From Hyphomicrobiales bacterium (GTDB lineage Bacteria; Pseudomonadota; Alphaproteobacteria; Rhizobiales; Aestuariivirgaceae): a stretch of DNA of 64,000 bases. This document shows, one piece after another, positions 38,473 to 47,667 of the stretch. The position numbers and the translations under genes are program-made. The stretch lies in NCBI GenBank assembly GCA_016185245.1, contig JACPNZ010000007.1, positions 60,019 to 124,018 on the forward strand, written 5' to 3'. Within the stretch, counting starts at the first letter, position 1, and every line of letters starts with the position of its first letter. The notes under the pieces are model-generated. The model was not told the origin of the DNA and did not search any database. It was given only the letters and a program-made list of their open reading frames with translations.

Positions 38473-39458
38473 GAAAGTTCGCAACGATCGCGGTCATCCT
38501 TGTTGTGGTCGCCGGTGCTGCGACCGCCGGCTGGGTCATATGGCAGAAACGACTGTCTGACAGGCTTCCCGCCGGGATCGCGACGAGCAACGGGAGGGTC
38601 GAGGCAACCGAGGTCGAAATCGCCACAAAGCTTGCTGGCCGCGTGATCGAAATCACCCCACGCGAGGGCGATACCGTCGAGAACGGTACCGTCGTCGCGC
38701 GTCTCGACGCCACGGAACTCGAACATCAGCTGCATCAGGCGAAGGCCCAGGCCGAGCAGGCGCGGCAGTCGCTGGCGGCGGCCCGGGCGGCAATCGAGAA
38801 CCGCAAGAGCGAACTCACCTTTGCCCAGCAGGAATTCCAACGCGTCTCGGTTCTCGCTCGAAAGGGCTTTGCACCGAATGAGCGGCTCGATCAGAGGCAA
38901 CAGCAGCTGGCGGGTGCAACCGCGGCGCTGCGGGCGGCGGAGGCGCAGGCCGGTGAAGCGGGAGCCGCGATTGCCGCGGCGGATGCTTCGGTCGATCACA
39001 TGCAGTCGCTCCTGACCGAAACCGAAATCAAGTCGCCGATCCGCGGGCGCGTTCAGTACCGGCTGGTCGAGCCGGGCAGCGTCCTGGCGGCGGGCAGCCG
39101 GATTTTGACGTTGCTCGATTTGTCCGATGTGTCGATGACCATCTTCCTGCCGGCCCAGGATGCCGGGCGCCTCGTCATCGGCGATGAAGCGCGGGTCGTG
39201 CTCGACGCGGCCCCGGACTATGTATTCCCCACGAAAGTCGTCTTTGTGTCGCCGGAAGCGCAATTCACGCCGAAGACCGTCGAAACGGCGGCCGAGCGCG
39301 AAAAACTGATGTTCCGGGTGAAACTACAGGCGCCTCAGGATGTGCTCAAGAAGATGGAGGGCCGCGTGATGAGCGGCTTGCGCGGCGTCGCCTATGTGCG
39401 CACCGATCGGTCGGCGCAATGGCCGGACAGGCTCGCCATCAAGCTGCCCGAGCGATGA
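38469..39458 (+). CDS. HlyD-family periplasmic adaptor (YhiI-like)
   Basis: This 329-residue membrane-fusion protein has an N-terminal anchor (TIAVILVVVAGAATAGWVIWQ), two lipoyl half-motifs around GRVEATEVEIATKLAGRV and EIKSPIRGRVQYRLVEPG, and a long alpha-helical coiled-coil hairpin between them rich in Ala, Glu and Gln. It would bridge the inner-membrane ABC exporter to an outer-membrane channel. The order adaptor, double-ATPase permease, permease matches the YhiI-RbbA-YhhJ system of enterobacteria. No TolC-type gene is present in the window. Confidence 0.88.
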   Translation: MRKFATIAVILVVVAGAATAGWVIWQKRLSDRLPAGIATSNGRVEATEVEIATKLAGRVIEITPREGDTVENGTVVARLDATELEHQLHQAKAQAEQARQSLAAARAAIENRKSELTFAQQEFQRVSVLARKGFAPNERLDQRQQQLAGATAALRAAEAQAGEAGAAIAAADASVDHMQSLLTETEIKSPIRGRVQYRLVEPGSVLAAGSRILTLLDLSDVSMTIFLPAQDAGRLVIGDEARVVLDAAPDYVFPTKVVFVSPEAQFTPKTVETAAEREKLMFRVKLQAPQDVLKKMEGRVMSGLRGVAYVRTDRSAQWPDRLAIKLPER

Positions 39459-39459
39459 T

Positions 39460-42225
39460 ATGACCCGGTCCGGCGAACCACGGGAAAGGCGGGATATCGT
39501 TGCGTCGTTCAGCGGCGTGTCGCATCGCTATCGAGGCGCGGTGGCGCTCGACGATGTGATGCTGGATATTCCTTCCGGCGTCATGGCCGGTATCATCGGC
39601 CCCGATGGCGTGGGGAAATCGACGCTGCTCGCGCTTGCCGCCGGCGTGCGTAAAATCCAATCCGGCGATGTTGCGGCTCTCGGCGGAGACATGCGCAGTT
39701 CGGCCCATCGCCGCACCTGTTATGCGCGCATTGCCTACATGCCGCAGGGCTTGGGCCGCAACCTCTATCCGACGCTGAGCGTGTTCGAGAACCTCGATTT
39801 CTTCGGCCGCCTTTTCGGCCAGGACGCCGCCGAACGGCGGGAACGCATCGACGACCTCTTGCGCAGCACCGGTCTCGACCCGTTTCCGGATCGCCCCGCC
39901 GGCAAGCTTTCCGGCGGCATGAAGCAGAAGCTTTCCCTATGCTGCGCGCTCATCCACGATCCCGATCTTCTCGTTCTCGACGAACCCACAACCGGTGTCG
40001 ATCCGTTGTCGCGGCGCCAGTTCTGGGAACTGATCGAACGCATCCGGCGGCGCCAGCCGCAGATGAGCGTTATCGCCGCTACCGCCTACATGGAGGAAGC
40101 CAAACGCTTCGATTGGCTGGCGGCCATGGACGCGGGCCGCATCGTCTCCACCGGATCGCCGGAAGACGTTAGAAGCCGGACCGGCGAAAAGAGTCTCGAA
40201 GACGCCTTCGTTTCGCTGCTGCCCGAAGAAAAACGGCGAGGCCATCGGACGGTCCGCATCCCGCCGCGTGAAACTCTGGACGGTCCGCCGGCCATCGAGG
40301 CGGAAGGACTCACCAAGCGTTTCGATAAATTCACGGCGGTCGACCACGTCAGCTTCCGCATCGAAAAGGGAGAAATCTTCGGTTTCCTCGGCTCCAATGG
40401 TTGCGGCAAATCAACGACCATGAAGATGCTCACGGGCCTTTTGCCGGCAAGCGAGGGCCGGGCCTGGCTCCTCGGGCAGCCGATCAACAGCGGCGATGTA
40501 AGCATCCGCCGCCGGGTCGGGTACATGTCGCAATCGTTTTCGCTCTACCGCGAACTGACAGTCCGGCAGAATCTCGACCTGCATGCCGGCATCTTCGAAT
40601 TACCCCGGGAGAGCCGCCAAGCGCGAATCGCGGAACTGCTGGAAAAATTCGAATTGACGGGATTGGCGAATAGCTATCCGGAAGGCTTGCCGCTCGGCAT
40701 GCGCCAACGTTTGCAATTGGCGGTGGCGGTATTGCACCGGCCGGAAATGCTGATTCTCGACGAGCCGACTTCCGGCGTCGATCCGATCGCACGCGACCGG
40801 TTCTGGCAGTATCTCGTCGATCTCTCGCGCAATGAAAGCATCACGATCTTCCTTTCGACCCATTTTATGAACGAAGCGGAACGCTGCGACCGCATTTCGC
40901 TCATGCATGCGGGAAGGGTTCTTGCCGCCGGAAAACCGCAAGCCCTCACTGCGGCGCGTGGCGCGGCCACGCTGGAAGAGGCGTTCATTGGCTATCTTCA
41001 GGATGCAGCCGGCAGCGGGCGGAATACCATACCGGAGGTCAACGGCAGTCGTGACGGCATTGTCGTGCCCGCCACCGCCCGACCGGCGGCGGATCGCCCG
41101 GTCGATCTCCGTCGTCTCTGGGCCTATGCGAGGCGGGAAAGTGTCGAGGTGCTCCGCGACCCGATCCGCCTGGCGTTTGCCCTGCTCGGTCCGGTCTTGC
41201 TCATGGTGGCTTTCGGTTTCGGCATTACCTTCGATGTCGAACGCTTGCCCTATGCGGCCTTCGATCAGGATCAATCCTACGAAAGCCGCGAACTTCTGGC
41301 GAATTTCGAGGGGTCTAGATACTTCCGCCGCATGCCGGAGATAGCCGGCGCCGAACAGATCGATAACCGGCTGAGGAGTGGCGAGATCAAGCTTGCCGTC
41401 GAAGTTCCGGCGGGGTTCGGAAAGGATCTGAAGGCCGGACGCAAACCGGAGGTCGGCATATGGCTTGACGGGGCGATTCCGTTTCGGGCCGAAACGACCC
41501 GGGGCTATGTCGGCGGCGTGGCCATGGGTTATCTGGTGGAGCGCGCTAAGTTGCACACCAGCAACGCGAATGCGCTTCTGCCGGCCGATATCGGCATCCG
41601 ATTCCGTTACAATCAGGAATTCAGGAGCGCCTTCGCCACCGTGCCAGGCGTGATAATGCTCATGCTCATCATGATTCCCGCCATGATGACGGCGGTGGGT
41701 GTCGTTCGAGAAAAGGAAACCGGATCGATCGCCAACTTTCGCTCGACGCCGGTGACCGGATTGGAATTCCTGGTCGGCAAGCAGGCGCCCTATGTCGCCA
41801 TCGCTTTCTTGAGCTTCCTGATCCTCGTGGCGGAGGCCTATGTTCTCTTCGGCGTGCCGGTCAAAGGATCGTTCGCGGCGCTGGCGTCGGGCGCCTTCTT
41901 CTATGTGCTTGCCGCCACCGGATTCGGGCTTTTGATATCCTCCTTCACGCGCACGCAGATCGCGGCCATTTTCGCCACCCCGATCCTGGCCATGGTTCCG
42001 GCGCTAAACTTCTCTGGCATGCTGACGCCGGTTTCTTCCCTGGACGGGGTTGGGCGAGCGATCGGGCTTGGATTTCCCTCGGCGTGGTTTCAGCAGATCA
42101 GCGTCGGTACTTTTGCCAAGGGATTGGGTTTTGCCGAGCTTTGGCAAAATCACTTGGCACTGCTCGTCTTCGCGATTGCGTTCATCGGCGCGGCCCGATT
42201 TGCCCTGCCCAAGCAGGAGGATTGA
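39460..42225 (+). CDS. Fused double-ATPase ABC transporter/permease (RbbA-like)
   Basis: The 921-residue protein carries two ATPase domains and a permease. ATPase 1 has GPDGVGKSTLL, LSGGMKQKLSL and LLVLDEPTTGVD. ATPase 2 has GSNGCGKSTTM, a diverged signature (LPLGMRQRLQLAV) and MLILDEPTSGVD. The ABC-2-type membrane domain begins near residue 570 (LAFALLGPVLLMVAFGFGI) with five further spans, including VPGVIMLMLIMIPAMMTAV. This layout and length match E. coli RbbA. The start at 39460 is one base after the adaptor's stop. The exported substrate is unknown; envelope or ribosome-linked roles have been proposed for relatives. Confidence 0.9.
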   Translation: MTRSGEPRERRDIVASFSGVSHRYRGAVALDDVMLDIPSGVMAGIIGPDGVGKSTLLALAAGVRKIQSGDVAALGGDMRSSAHRRTCYARIAYMPQGLGRNLYPTLSVFENLDFFGRLFGQDAAERRERIDDLLRSTGLDPFPDRPAGKLSGGMKQKLSLCCALIHDPDLLVLDEPTTGVDPLSRRQFWELIERIRRRQPQMSVIAATAYMEEAKRFDWLAAMDAGRIVSTGSPEDVRSRTGEKSLEDAFVSLLPEEKRRGHRTVRIPPRETLDGPPAIEAEGLTKRFDKFTAVDHVSFRIEKGEIFGFLGSNGCGKSTTMKMLTGLLPASEGRAWLLGQPINSGDVSIRRRVGYMSQSFSLYRELTVRQNLDLHAGIFELPRESRQARIAELLEKFELTGLANSYPEGLPLGMRQRLQLAVAVLHRPEMLILDEPTSGVDPIARDRFWQYLVDLSRNESITIFLSTHFMNEAERCDRISLMHAGRVLAAGKPQALTAARGAATLEEAFIGYLQDAAGSGRNTIPEVNGSRDGIVVPATARPAADRPVDLRRLWAYARRESVEVLRDPIRLAFALLGPVLLMVAFGFGITFDVERLPYAAFDQDQSYESRELLANFEGSRYFRRMPEIAGAEQIDNRLRSGEIKLAVEVPAGFGKDLKAGRKPEVGIWLDGAIPFRAETTRGYVGGVAMGYLVERAKLHTSNANALLPADIGIRFRYNQEFRSAFATVPGVIMLMLIMIPAMMTAVGVVREKETGSIANFRSTPVTGLEFLVGKQAPYVAIAFLSFLILVAEAYVLFGVPVKGSFAALASGAFFYVLAATGFGLLISSFTRTQIAAIFATPILAMVPALNFSGMLTPVSSLDGVGRAIGLGFPSAWFQQISVGTFAKGLGFAELWQNHLALLVFAIAFIGAARFALPKQED

Positions 42226-42226
42226 G

Positions 42227-43354
42227 GTGCGCGGCTCGCTTGCGAACATTTACCGATTGGGCGTCAAGGAATTGCGGAGTCTGCGCAGCGATCCAGTGCT
42301 TGTCGTCCTGATCCTCTGGGCCTTCACTTTTCTCGTCTACTCGGTCGCAAAAGGAGAGAAATTCGAAGTTCAGCAGGCTTCGATAGCGATCGTCGACGAA
42401 GACCAGTCGGCACTATCGCGCCGGATCGGCGCGGCAATTCAGCTGCCGTTCTTCCGGGAGCCCGTCCCAATCGCAGCCGGCGGCATCGACAAGGCCATGG
42501 ACCGTGGCCAATATGTCTTCGTACTCGAGATCCCGCCGCGCTTCGAGGCGGATATTCTTGCCGGCCGCCGGCCCGCCATTCAAGTCGACATCGACGCAAC
42601 CGCGATGTCGCAGGCCGGCAATGGTGCCGTATTCCTGCAGAACATCGTTTCGCGGGAACTCCGCAGTTTTATCCAAAAGTCCGATGAAGGCGATCTTCTT
42701 CCGATCAATCTCGTTGTCCGGACGAAATTCAATCCGAACGCCGAATCGGTGTGGTTCACTTCGGTCATGCAGATCATCAACAATATTACCATGCTATCGG
42801 TGATCCTGAGCGGCGCGGCGCTGATCCGCGAACGCGAACATGGCACGATCGAGCATCTTCTGGTCATGCCCGTTACGCCTATCGACATCATGTTATCCAA
42901 AATCTGGGCCAATGGACTGGTCATTGTCGTGTCGGCACTGCTTTCCTTTTTTCTGATTGTCGGCTGGCTGTTGCAAGTGCCGATTGCCGGCTCGGTCATG
43001 CTGTTCGTCGCGGGCGCCGTCGTGTACCAGTTTTCGGTAACCGCCCTCGGCATCCTGCTCGCGACATTCACCACCTCGATGCAGCAGTTCGGCCTTCTCG
43101 TCATACCGGTTCTGATCGCCATGAACCTGCTATCGGGATCGCGAACGCCGCTGGAGAGCATGCCCGAAGTGCTGCAGGCGATCATGCGAATATCGCCATC
43201 GACGCACTTTATCGGCTTTGCCCAAGCAGTTCTGTATCGGGCCGCGGACCTGACGATCGTCTGGCCGGAGCTCGTCGCCATGGCGGCGATCGGCGCAGTT
43301 TTCTTTGTCGTGACCTTGGCGCGTTTCCGCAAGTCGGTGACGACGGTTCAGTAG
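42227..43354 (+). CDS. ABC-2-type permease (YhhJ-like)
   Basis: This 375-residue membrane protein is the partner of the RbbA-like transporter. A first span (VLVVLILWAFTFLVYSVA) is followed by a large periplasmic domain (residues about 40-180) and five further spans, with the ABC-2 hallmark IREREHGTIEHLLVMPVTP. The GTG at 42227 lies one base after the upstream stop, within GAGGTG, and gives the family's usual N-terminus. The open frame upstream of it is the shadow of the RbbA-like gene. It closes the plus-strand operon; its 3' end runs into the dead MBL-fold fragment. Confidence 0.88.
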   Translation: MRGSLANIYRLGVKELRSLRSDPVLVVLILWAFTFLVYSVAKGEKFEVQQASIAIVDEDQSALSRRIGAAIQLPFFREPVPIAAGGIDKAMDRGQYVFVLEIPPRFEADILAGRRPAIQVDIDATAMSQAGNGAVFLQNIVSRELRSFIQKSDEGDLLPINLVVRTKFNPNAESVWFTSVMQIINNITMLSVILSGAALIREREHGTIEHLLVMPVTPIDIMLSKIWANGLVIVVSALLSFFLIVGWLLQVPIAGSVMLFVAGAVVYQFSVTALGILLATFTTSMQQFGLLVIPVLIAMNLLSGSRTPLESMPEVLQAIMRISPSTHFIGFAQAVLYRAADLTIVWPELVAMAAIGAVFFVVTLARFRKSVTTVQ

Positions 43355-43614
43355 GGCGCGAGAGATTTGGCCGGCGCTTCTTCCATCGGCGACAGAGCTG
43401 GCGAATCGCCATTGTAGTCGATGTGGGCATGGGCTGGAAGCACGGTCTTGACCTGCGAGGCATTGAACGGAAGGCCCCCCCCCCAGTTCCTTAACCGCAA
43501 CTGCTTCAGTCCCTGGAACAAGCCGCAATCGACGAGAAATTGCGTCTCTTCGGGTGCGAGCCGATAGCGCGATTCTGTTAATGGACCGGCCGCTCCTCAG
43601 AATTTGAGCTTCAC
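43348..43614 (-). pseudogene. Truncated MBL-fold/beta-CASP hydrolase remnant
   Basis: Read on the minus strand from a GTG at 43614, the frame gives VKLKF, a TGA, then GAAGPLTESRYRL, FLVDCGLFQGLKQLRLRNW and finally LPAHAHIDYNGDSPAL. This is the N-terminal 90 residues of the RNA-processing exonuclease type of metallo-beta-lactamase fold. Defects are an in-frame TGA where leucine is expected (43599-43597), a run of ten G in the reading sense (43475-43484), a diverged metal motif (HAHIDY for HAHxDH), and loss of the remaining 350 or so residues where the frame meets the ABC permease gene. It follows the ftsH stop by 3 bp. Confidence 0.65.
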
Positions 43615-43617
43615 TTG

Positions 43618-45573
43618 TCATTTCTCCCTAAAGGGCAGAGGTGTGTCGTCCGTTGCGACTGGCAGGTCGGGATGTAAGCTTGGCGGGACCCGGGCCACGC
43701 CGGTTGCGACCGATTTAACTCCAGTCAACCGTGTCAGCCCCGCCGTGACTTCTGCGAGTTGTTCGGGTCCGAGCGTTTCGAGTTCCAATAGTTTCCGTGC
43801 GCCGCCGTCGAGTATGGAGCGATTTTGCTCGAGGATTCCGCGCGCCGTCGTGAATGCCTCTTCGATGAGCTTCTGAACCGTATGATCGATTTCCTCGGCC
43901 GTGCCGTCACCGTAAGAGCGTGGGCGCCACGACGGCACCTGGCCCGAGAGAAACGTCGCCGTCTCTGTTTCGTAGGCAACCTGACCCAGTTCCGGCGTCA
44001 TGCCGAAGCGGGTCACCATATTGCGCGCAACATCGGTGGCGCGCGCCAGATCGTCGGCAGCACCGGTTGAGACCTCATCGAATACCAGGCTTTCGGCGGC
44101 CCGGCCTCCCATCAAGACCGCCATCTGGCTGGTCAGTTCCGAGCGGCTTATCAGAAAACGGTCGGCCACCGGCCGCTGCATGGTGTAGCCGAGCGCGCCT
44201 AGCCCCCGCGAAATGATCGACACTTTCTGTACCGGATCGGTTCCCGGCAAGGCCATGGCGACAAGCGTGTGGCCCATTTCGTGATTGGCGACGATCTGGC
44301 GCTCGCGCGGGCTGAGAATCCGGCTTTTCTTCTCGATGCCGATAACGATTCTTTCGATTGCCTGGGTGAAATCCGAGAGAATCGTGGCCTCGGCCGCCCG
44401 CCTGGTCGCGACCATCGCGGCCTCATTGACGAGGTTGGCGATGTCGGCGCCGGTAAAGCCGGGAATCAGGGCGGCGACCGCGTCGATGTCGAGATCGGAA
44501 GCGACGCTGATCTTCTTGAGGTGAACGCGAAGGATATCCGCTCGCCCCTTGCGGTCCGGCCTGTCGACCAGCACCTGCCGGTCGAAGCGGCCCGCCCGTA
44601 GAAGCGCAGGATCGAGGATCTCCGGCCGGTTGGTCGCGGCAAGCACGACAATTCCGGCGCGCGGATCGAAGCCGTCCATTTCGGCGAGCAATTGGTTGAG
44701 GGTCTGTTCCTTCTCCTCGTGCCCGCCACCGGGCACGCCCATCCCGCGCGCCCCGCCCAGCGCATCCAATTCATCGATGAACACGATCGCCGGCGCCTCG
44801 GCCCGCGCCTGCTCGAAAAGATCGCGCACCCGGGCGGCGCCGACGCCCACGAACATCTCGACGAACTCCGAACCGGTGATCGAAAAAAAGCGGACGCCCG
44901 CCTCTCCGGCAACGGCGCGGGCCAGCAGCGTCTTGCCGGTTCCGGGCGGTCCGACAAGCAGCACTCCCTTAGGGATACGGGCTCCGAGGCGGCCATGGAC
45001 CTTCGGATCCTTCAGAAAGCCGACAATCTCGGCCAATTCCTGCTTTGCCTCGTCGACGCCTGCGACATCCGCGAAGGTCACCTTGACATCGGGTTCAGCA
45101 TAAATCTTGGCGCGGCTCCGGCCCATGCCCATCAGGCCACCATGGCCTTGCATCATGGGGCGAAGGAGAAACATCCACAGCAGCACGAAACCGGCTGTCG
45201 GCAGGAGCCAGGAAACGAAGTTTTCGAACAAGCCGGGCTCCGGTTGGCCGGAAAAGGCGATCCCCCGGCGGGCGAGATCATCGGCGACCTGCGGATCGAC
45301 CCGGACGGTGGTGAAATGCTGCTGGTCCTTGGTTCCGGCGGCCGAGGACAAGGACCCGGTAATTCGGGTCGGACCAATGACCAGATCCTTCACTTCGCCC
45401 TTGTCGAGGCGTTGCTTGAACTCGCTGTACGGAATTTCGCTGACATGGTTGGTCGCCACGAGAAAGTCGCGGATCAGCAGAATGGCAAACATCGCCGCGA
45501 CAAAATAAAGAATGTCGAAACCGAAGTCCCGCTTCGGCGGCGGTTTGCCTTGCTTGTCCTTCGCCGGTCTCAA
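43618..45573 (-). CDS. ftsH: ATP-dependent zinc metalloprotease FtsH (accessory copy)
   Basis: This 651-residue membrane AAA+ protease degrades damaged or unassembled membrane proteins. It has two N-terminal helices ([21 protein letters not shown] and [16 protein letters not shown]) with a small periplasmic domain between them. The AAA module has [18 protein letters not shown] and the second region of homology [20 protein letters not shown]. The protease HEMGH is near residue 430. The likely start is TTG at 45573, overlapping the DUF5676 stop (TTGA); no ATG or GTG fits before the first helix. Operon context with metal and YHS proteins, not a cell-division locus, marks it as a stress-island copy rather than the housekeeping gene. 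Confidence 0.92.
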   Translation of the reverse strand: MRPAKDKQGKPPPKRDFGFDILYFVAAMFAILLIRDFLVATNHVSEIPYSEFKQRLDKGEVKDLVIGPTRITGSLSSAAGTKDQQHFTTVRVDPQVADDLARRGIAFSGQPEPGLFENFVSWLLPTAGFVLLWMFLLRPMMQGHGGLMGMGRSRAKIYAEPDVKVTFADVAGVDEAKQELAEIVGFLKDPKVHGRLGARIPKGVLLVGPPGTGKTLLARAVAGEAGVRFFSITGSEFVEMFVGVGAARVRDLFEQARAEAPAIVFIDELDALGGARGMGVPGGGHEEKEQTLNQLLAEMDGFDPRAGIVVLAATNRPEILDPALLRAGRFDRQVLVDRPDRKGRADILRVHLKKISVASDLDIDAVAALIPGFTGADIANLVNEAAMVATRRAAEATILSDFTQAIERIVIGIEKKSRILSPRERQIVANHEMGHTLVAMALPGTDPVQKVSIISRGLGALGYTMQRPVADRFLISRSELTSQMAVLMGGRAAESLVFDEVSTGAADDLARATDVARNMVTRFGMTPELGQVAYETETATFLSGQVPSWRPRSYGDGTAEEIDHTVQKLIEEAFTTARGILEQNRSILDGGARKLLELETLGPEQLAEVTAGLTRLTGVKSVATGVARVPPSLHPDLPVATDDTPLPFREK

Positions 45574-45899
45574 CGGTACTTCGCGGTAAAAAAGTTGAAC
45601 AACGGGCCGAATACCAGCGCCACATACCAGCCATAGGCGAAGCTTTCGGCAAGGCCGATGAAGAAGCTCGGCCAGTCCAGCAACTGGAATCCGGGCAGGA
45701 ACAGCGACAGCAACGCGGACATCCGCGCCGAGCCAGGAAACAGCAGGTAGAAAACGATGCACGCGACATAGGTGACGACAAGGAACAGGCTCAAACTCAG
45801 GCCAAGCGGAACGACTGGAATAAGCGGCGTACGCGTCGCATCGGATGGCGCGACCGGATTGCCACGATCGGCCCTCTTGAAAATGCTATTGTGGGGCAT
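45570..45899 (-). CDS. DUF5676-family small membrane protein
   Basis: This 109-residue protein has two or three hydrophobic segments: LSLSLFLVVTYVACIVFYLLF, ALLSLFLPGF and WYVALVFGPLFNFF. The first segment pattern (LSLFLVVTYxxCIVFYLLFP) and the FLPGFxxLxWxSFxxGLxES block fit DUF5676, a small membrane family linked to metal-resistance and YHS genes. ATG 45899 (MPHNSIFKRADRGN) lies inside the 3' end of the YHS gene, a 14-bp overlap. The stop is overlapped by the ftsH TTG start, so three genes are translationally linked. Confidence 0.75.
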   Translation of the reverse strand: MPHNSIFKRADRGNPVAPSDATRTPLIPVVPLGLSLSLFLVVTYVACIVFYLLFPGSARMSALLSLFLPGFQLLDWPSFFIGLAESFAYGWYVALVFGPLFNFFTAKYR

Positions 45900-46212
45900 G
45901 GCAATCCTCCTTGACCGTCTGGGCGCTGTTTGTCGAGGTGACATAACTTGCCGGCGACGCTTCGAACCGGTCGCGGCAGTTCGTCGAACAGAAACGGTAA
46001 AGCCGGCCGGCGTGGACGCTGGTCTCCGCCGTGGTCGTCTCGACAATCATGCCGCAGACCGGATCCTTGTCCTTCCCCGGCGGGACTAGGCGAGCTTGAT
46101 CGGCGGAGCCCGGCTTGCCGTGGCGGTGCCCAAGCATATGGGCACCGCAGCCGAATCGCATCATGACCGCGAACAGGCCGGCAAAGAGCAGGAAATAAAT
46201 GGGAGCTCCCAT
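45886..46212 (-). CDS. Membrane-anchored YHS-domain protein
   Basis: This 108-residue protein has one N-terminal helix (IYFLLFAGLFAVMMRFGCG), a His-rich linker (GAHMLGHRHGKPG) and a complete YHS domain: KDPVCGMIVE, then GRLYRFCSTNCRDRFEASPASY. The cysteines of PVCGM and CSTNC suit binding of a soft metal such as copper. The protein probably hands metal to, or senses it near, the inner membrane. It overlaps the DUF5676 gene and forms a unit with ftsH. Compare the cysteine-less version at 54269. Confidence 0.85.
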   Translation of the reverse strand: MGAPIYFLLFAGLFAVMMRFGCGAHMLGHRHGKPGSADQARLVPPGKDKDPVCGMIVETTTAETSVHAGRLYRFCSTNCRDRFEASPASYVTSTNSAQTVKEDCHAPQ

Positions 46213-46266
46213 CTGAAGTCTCCCTTCAGTCGTCGATACCGCTCCGCCTGCTCACGGTCGGCATCA

Positions 46267-46899
46267 TCACTGCATGTTCTGCTGCGCCGGCATCGTGCCG
46301 GCTTGGGTCATGCCGGACGGCATCAGTCCCATGTGGGTCGCCAGCAGTTCGTCCGCCGTCTTTCGCTGCTCGGCGGAAAGGGCTTTGTAGAGAGGGGCGA
46401 GCGCCGCTTTCATGGCGCGGACGCCTTCAAGCCGCGCGCCGAGCATCTGCTCCTGGGAGTCCAGTTGCGCCAGCAATTGCGGCGGCGAGGAATCGCCCAT
46501 CATCGGCATATTGGCCTCCTTCAGTCGCTTGGCATTGCTGCGCAGAGCCTCGGCAAAGACATCCCAGGCCTTGGATTGTGCGGCAGTAATCTGCAGTTCG
46601 GCGCGCAAAAACGCGATCCGGCCTTCGACTCTCTCGGTCATGCCCATGCTGGAGATGTCCATTCCGCCCATGCCCGCCGGGCCGCCGCCCATCATCTTCA
46701 TCATCCCGGCCATCATTTTCATCATCGCGGGCATCGACATGCCCTCCTGAGCCTCGGTCCCGGGAGTCGTCTCGGTTGTCCCGGCGCCTTGCGCGGGATG
46801 ATGCGGATCGGGCTGGGTTTGCGCATAGCCTTGGGTCGAGGCCGCGAGCATTGCGGCGAATGTCAAGGCGACTAGAGATTTCGGTTTCAATTTCAACAT
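46267..46899 (-). CDS. Spy/CpxP-like LTXXQ-type periplasmic protein
   Basis: This is a 210-residue secreted protein (signal peptide ending STQGYAQ). A methionine-rich stretch (MSMPAMMKMMAGMMKMMGGG) may bind Cu(I). It precedes a helical domain with RIAFLRAELQITAAQSKAWD and APLYKALSAEQRKTADELL, the paired LTxxQ-like motifs of Spy/CpxP chaperones. It should reside in the periplasm, shielding unfolded proteins or sensing envelope or metal stress. It lies 54 bp upstream of the YHS gene on the same strand. Confidence 0.75.
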   Translation of the reverse strand: MLKLKPKSLVALTFAAMLAASTQGYAQTQPDPHHPAQGAGTTETTPGTEAQEGMSMPAMMKMMAGMMKMMGGGPAGMGGMDISSMGMTERVEGRIAFLRAELQITAAQSKAWDVFAEALRSNAKRLKEANMPMMGDSSPPQLLAQLDSQEQMLGARLEGVRAMKAALAPLYKALSAEQRKTADELLATHMGLMPSGMTQAGTMPAQQNMQ

Positions 46900-47043
46900 G
46901 ACATTGTCCTAACGTTTGGGTTAGATCTTCAGTTGCGTTTCGAAGTCCATGGCCGGTCTCGGTAGCTGCCGGCCATCGCAGACGGAACGAGAGCCGTCAT
47001 TTTCACGGTGTCCGCCCTTGCAAGCATATGGGACACCAAATGG

Positions 47044-47628
47044 CTAGTTTCCACTGTCGCCTGACGCCGGTTTCGTCATGCCGCTCATTCCATTCTGGTT
47101 TTGCTGCATATCGCTCTCCCCTTCTTTCATCCTGTCCAATATGGCCTTGATGTTCGCCGGGAGTTCGGTTTTGGAGAATTTCTTTTGCTCGGCGTCATCG
47201 TGCAGGAACGCGATGATGTCCCCGAGCTCTTTGCCGGTGAACTCGACCTGGCCGCCCAGTTCCTTCTGCTGCAGCTCGATCATCGGCTGCGCGCCGCGCC
47301 ACATATTGGCGACGAAGTCGAACGGATTGGTCATTCCAGCCATCGCCGCCTCATCCAGCGATGCGGCGTCGGCTCCGCCGATACCGTTGACCGAGTGACA
47401 GACGACGCAGCCCTTCGACGCGAAGAGCTTGCGGCCATTGACGGGATCCATGCTTGGCATTATGAGGCCGGGACCCATCGTGTGCTGCTGCATCGTGTGG
47501 CCTCCCGGTATTTGCTGTGAACCGGACGACGAACCTGACTCCTGGGCCGCAAGCCGATGGGGCCATGCCACGGCACTCAGCATTACGATCGGGCTGAGCC
47601 AAAGCGTCAAAGTGCGATTGCCGATCAT
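47044..47628 (-). CDS. Class I c-type cytochrome (paralogue 1)
   Basis: This secreted monohaem cytochrome c has about 194 residues. The N-terminus (LWLSPIVMLSAVAWPHRLAAQ) is a signal peptide. The haem motif reads ASKGCVVCHSVNGIGG, and the sixth ligand is probably a methionine in the following MxNPFDFVANMWRGAQPM segment. The protein is very similar to that at 50365 (GRxLFASKGCVVCHxVNGIGG, ADIIAFxH blocks), so the two arose by duplication. It carries periplasmic electrons, perhaps from the orphan Rieske or the membrane haem protein nearby. Confidence 0.85.
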   Translation of the reverse strand: MIGNRTLTLWLSPIVMLSAVAWPHRLAAQESGSSSGSQQIPGGHTMQQHTMGPGLIMPSMDPVNGRKLFASKGCVVCHSVNGIGGADAASLDEAAMAGMTNPFDFVANMWRGAQPMIELQQKELGGQVEFTGKELGDIIAFLHDDAEQKKFSKTELPANIKAILDRMKEGESDMQQNQNGMSGMTKPASGDSGN

Positions 47629-47667
47629 GTTTTCCTCCCATGACATCAGCCTGAGGTGTGGATATGG

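Noticed and set aside
43475..43484. Run of ten C as a programmed slippage site
   Set aside because: It lies inside a gene already broken by a stop codon and truncation, so it is more simply a decay or assembly artefact.
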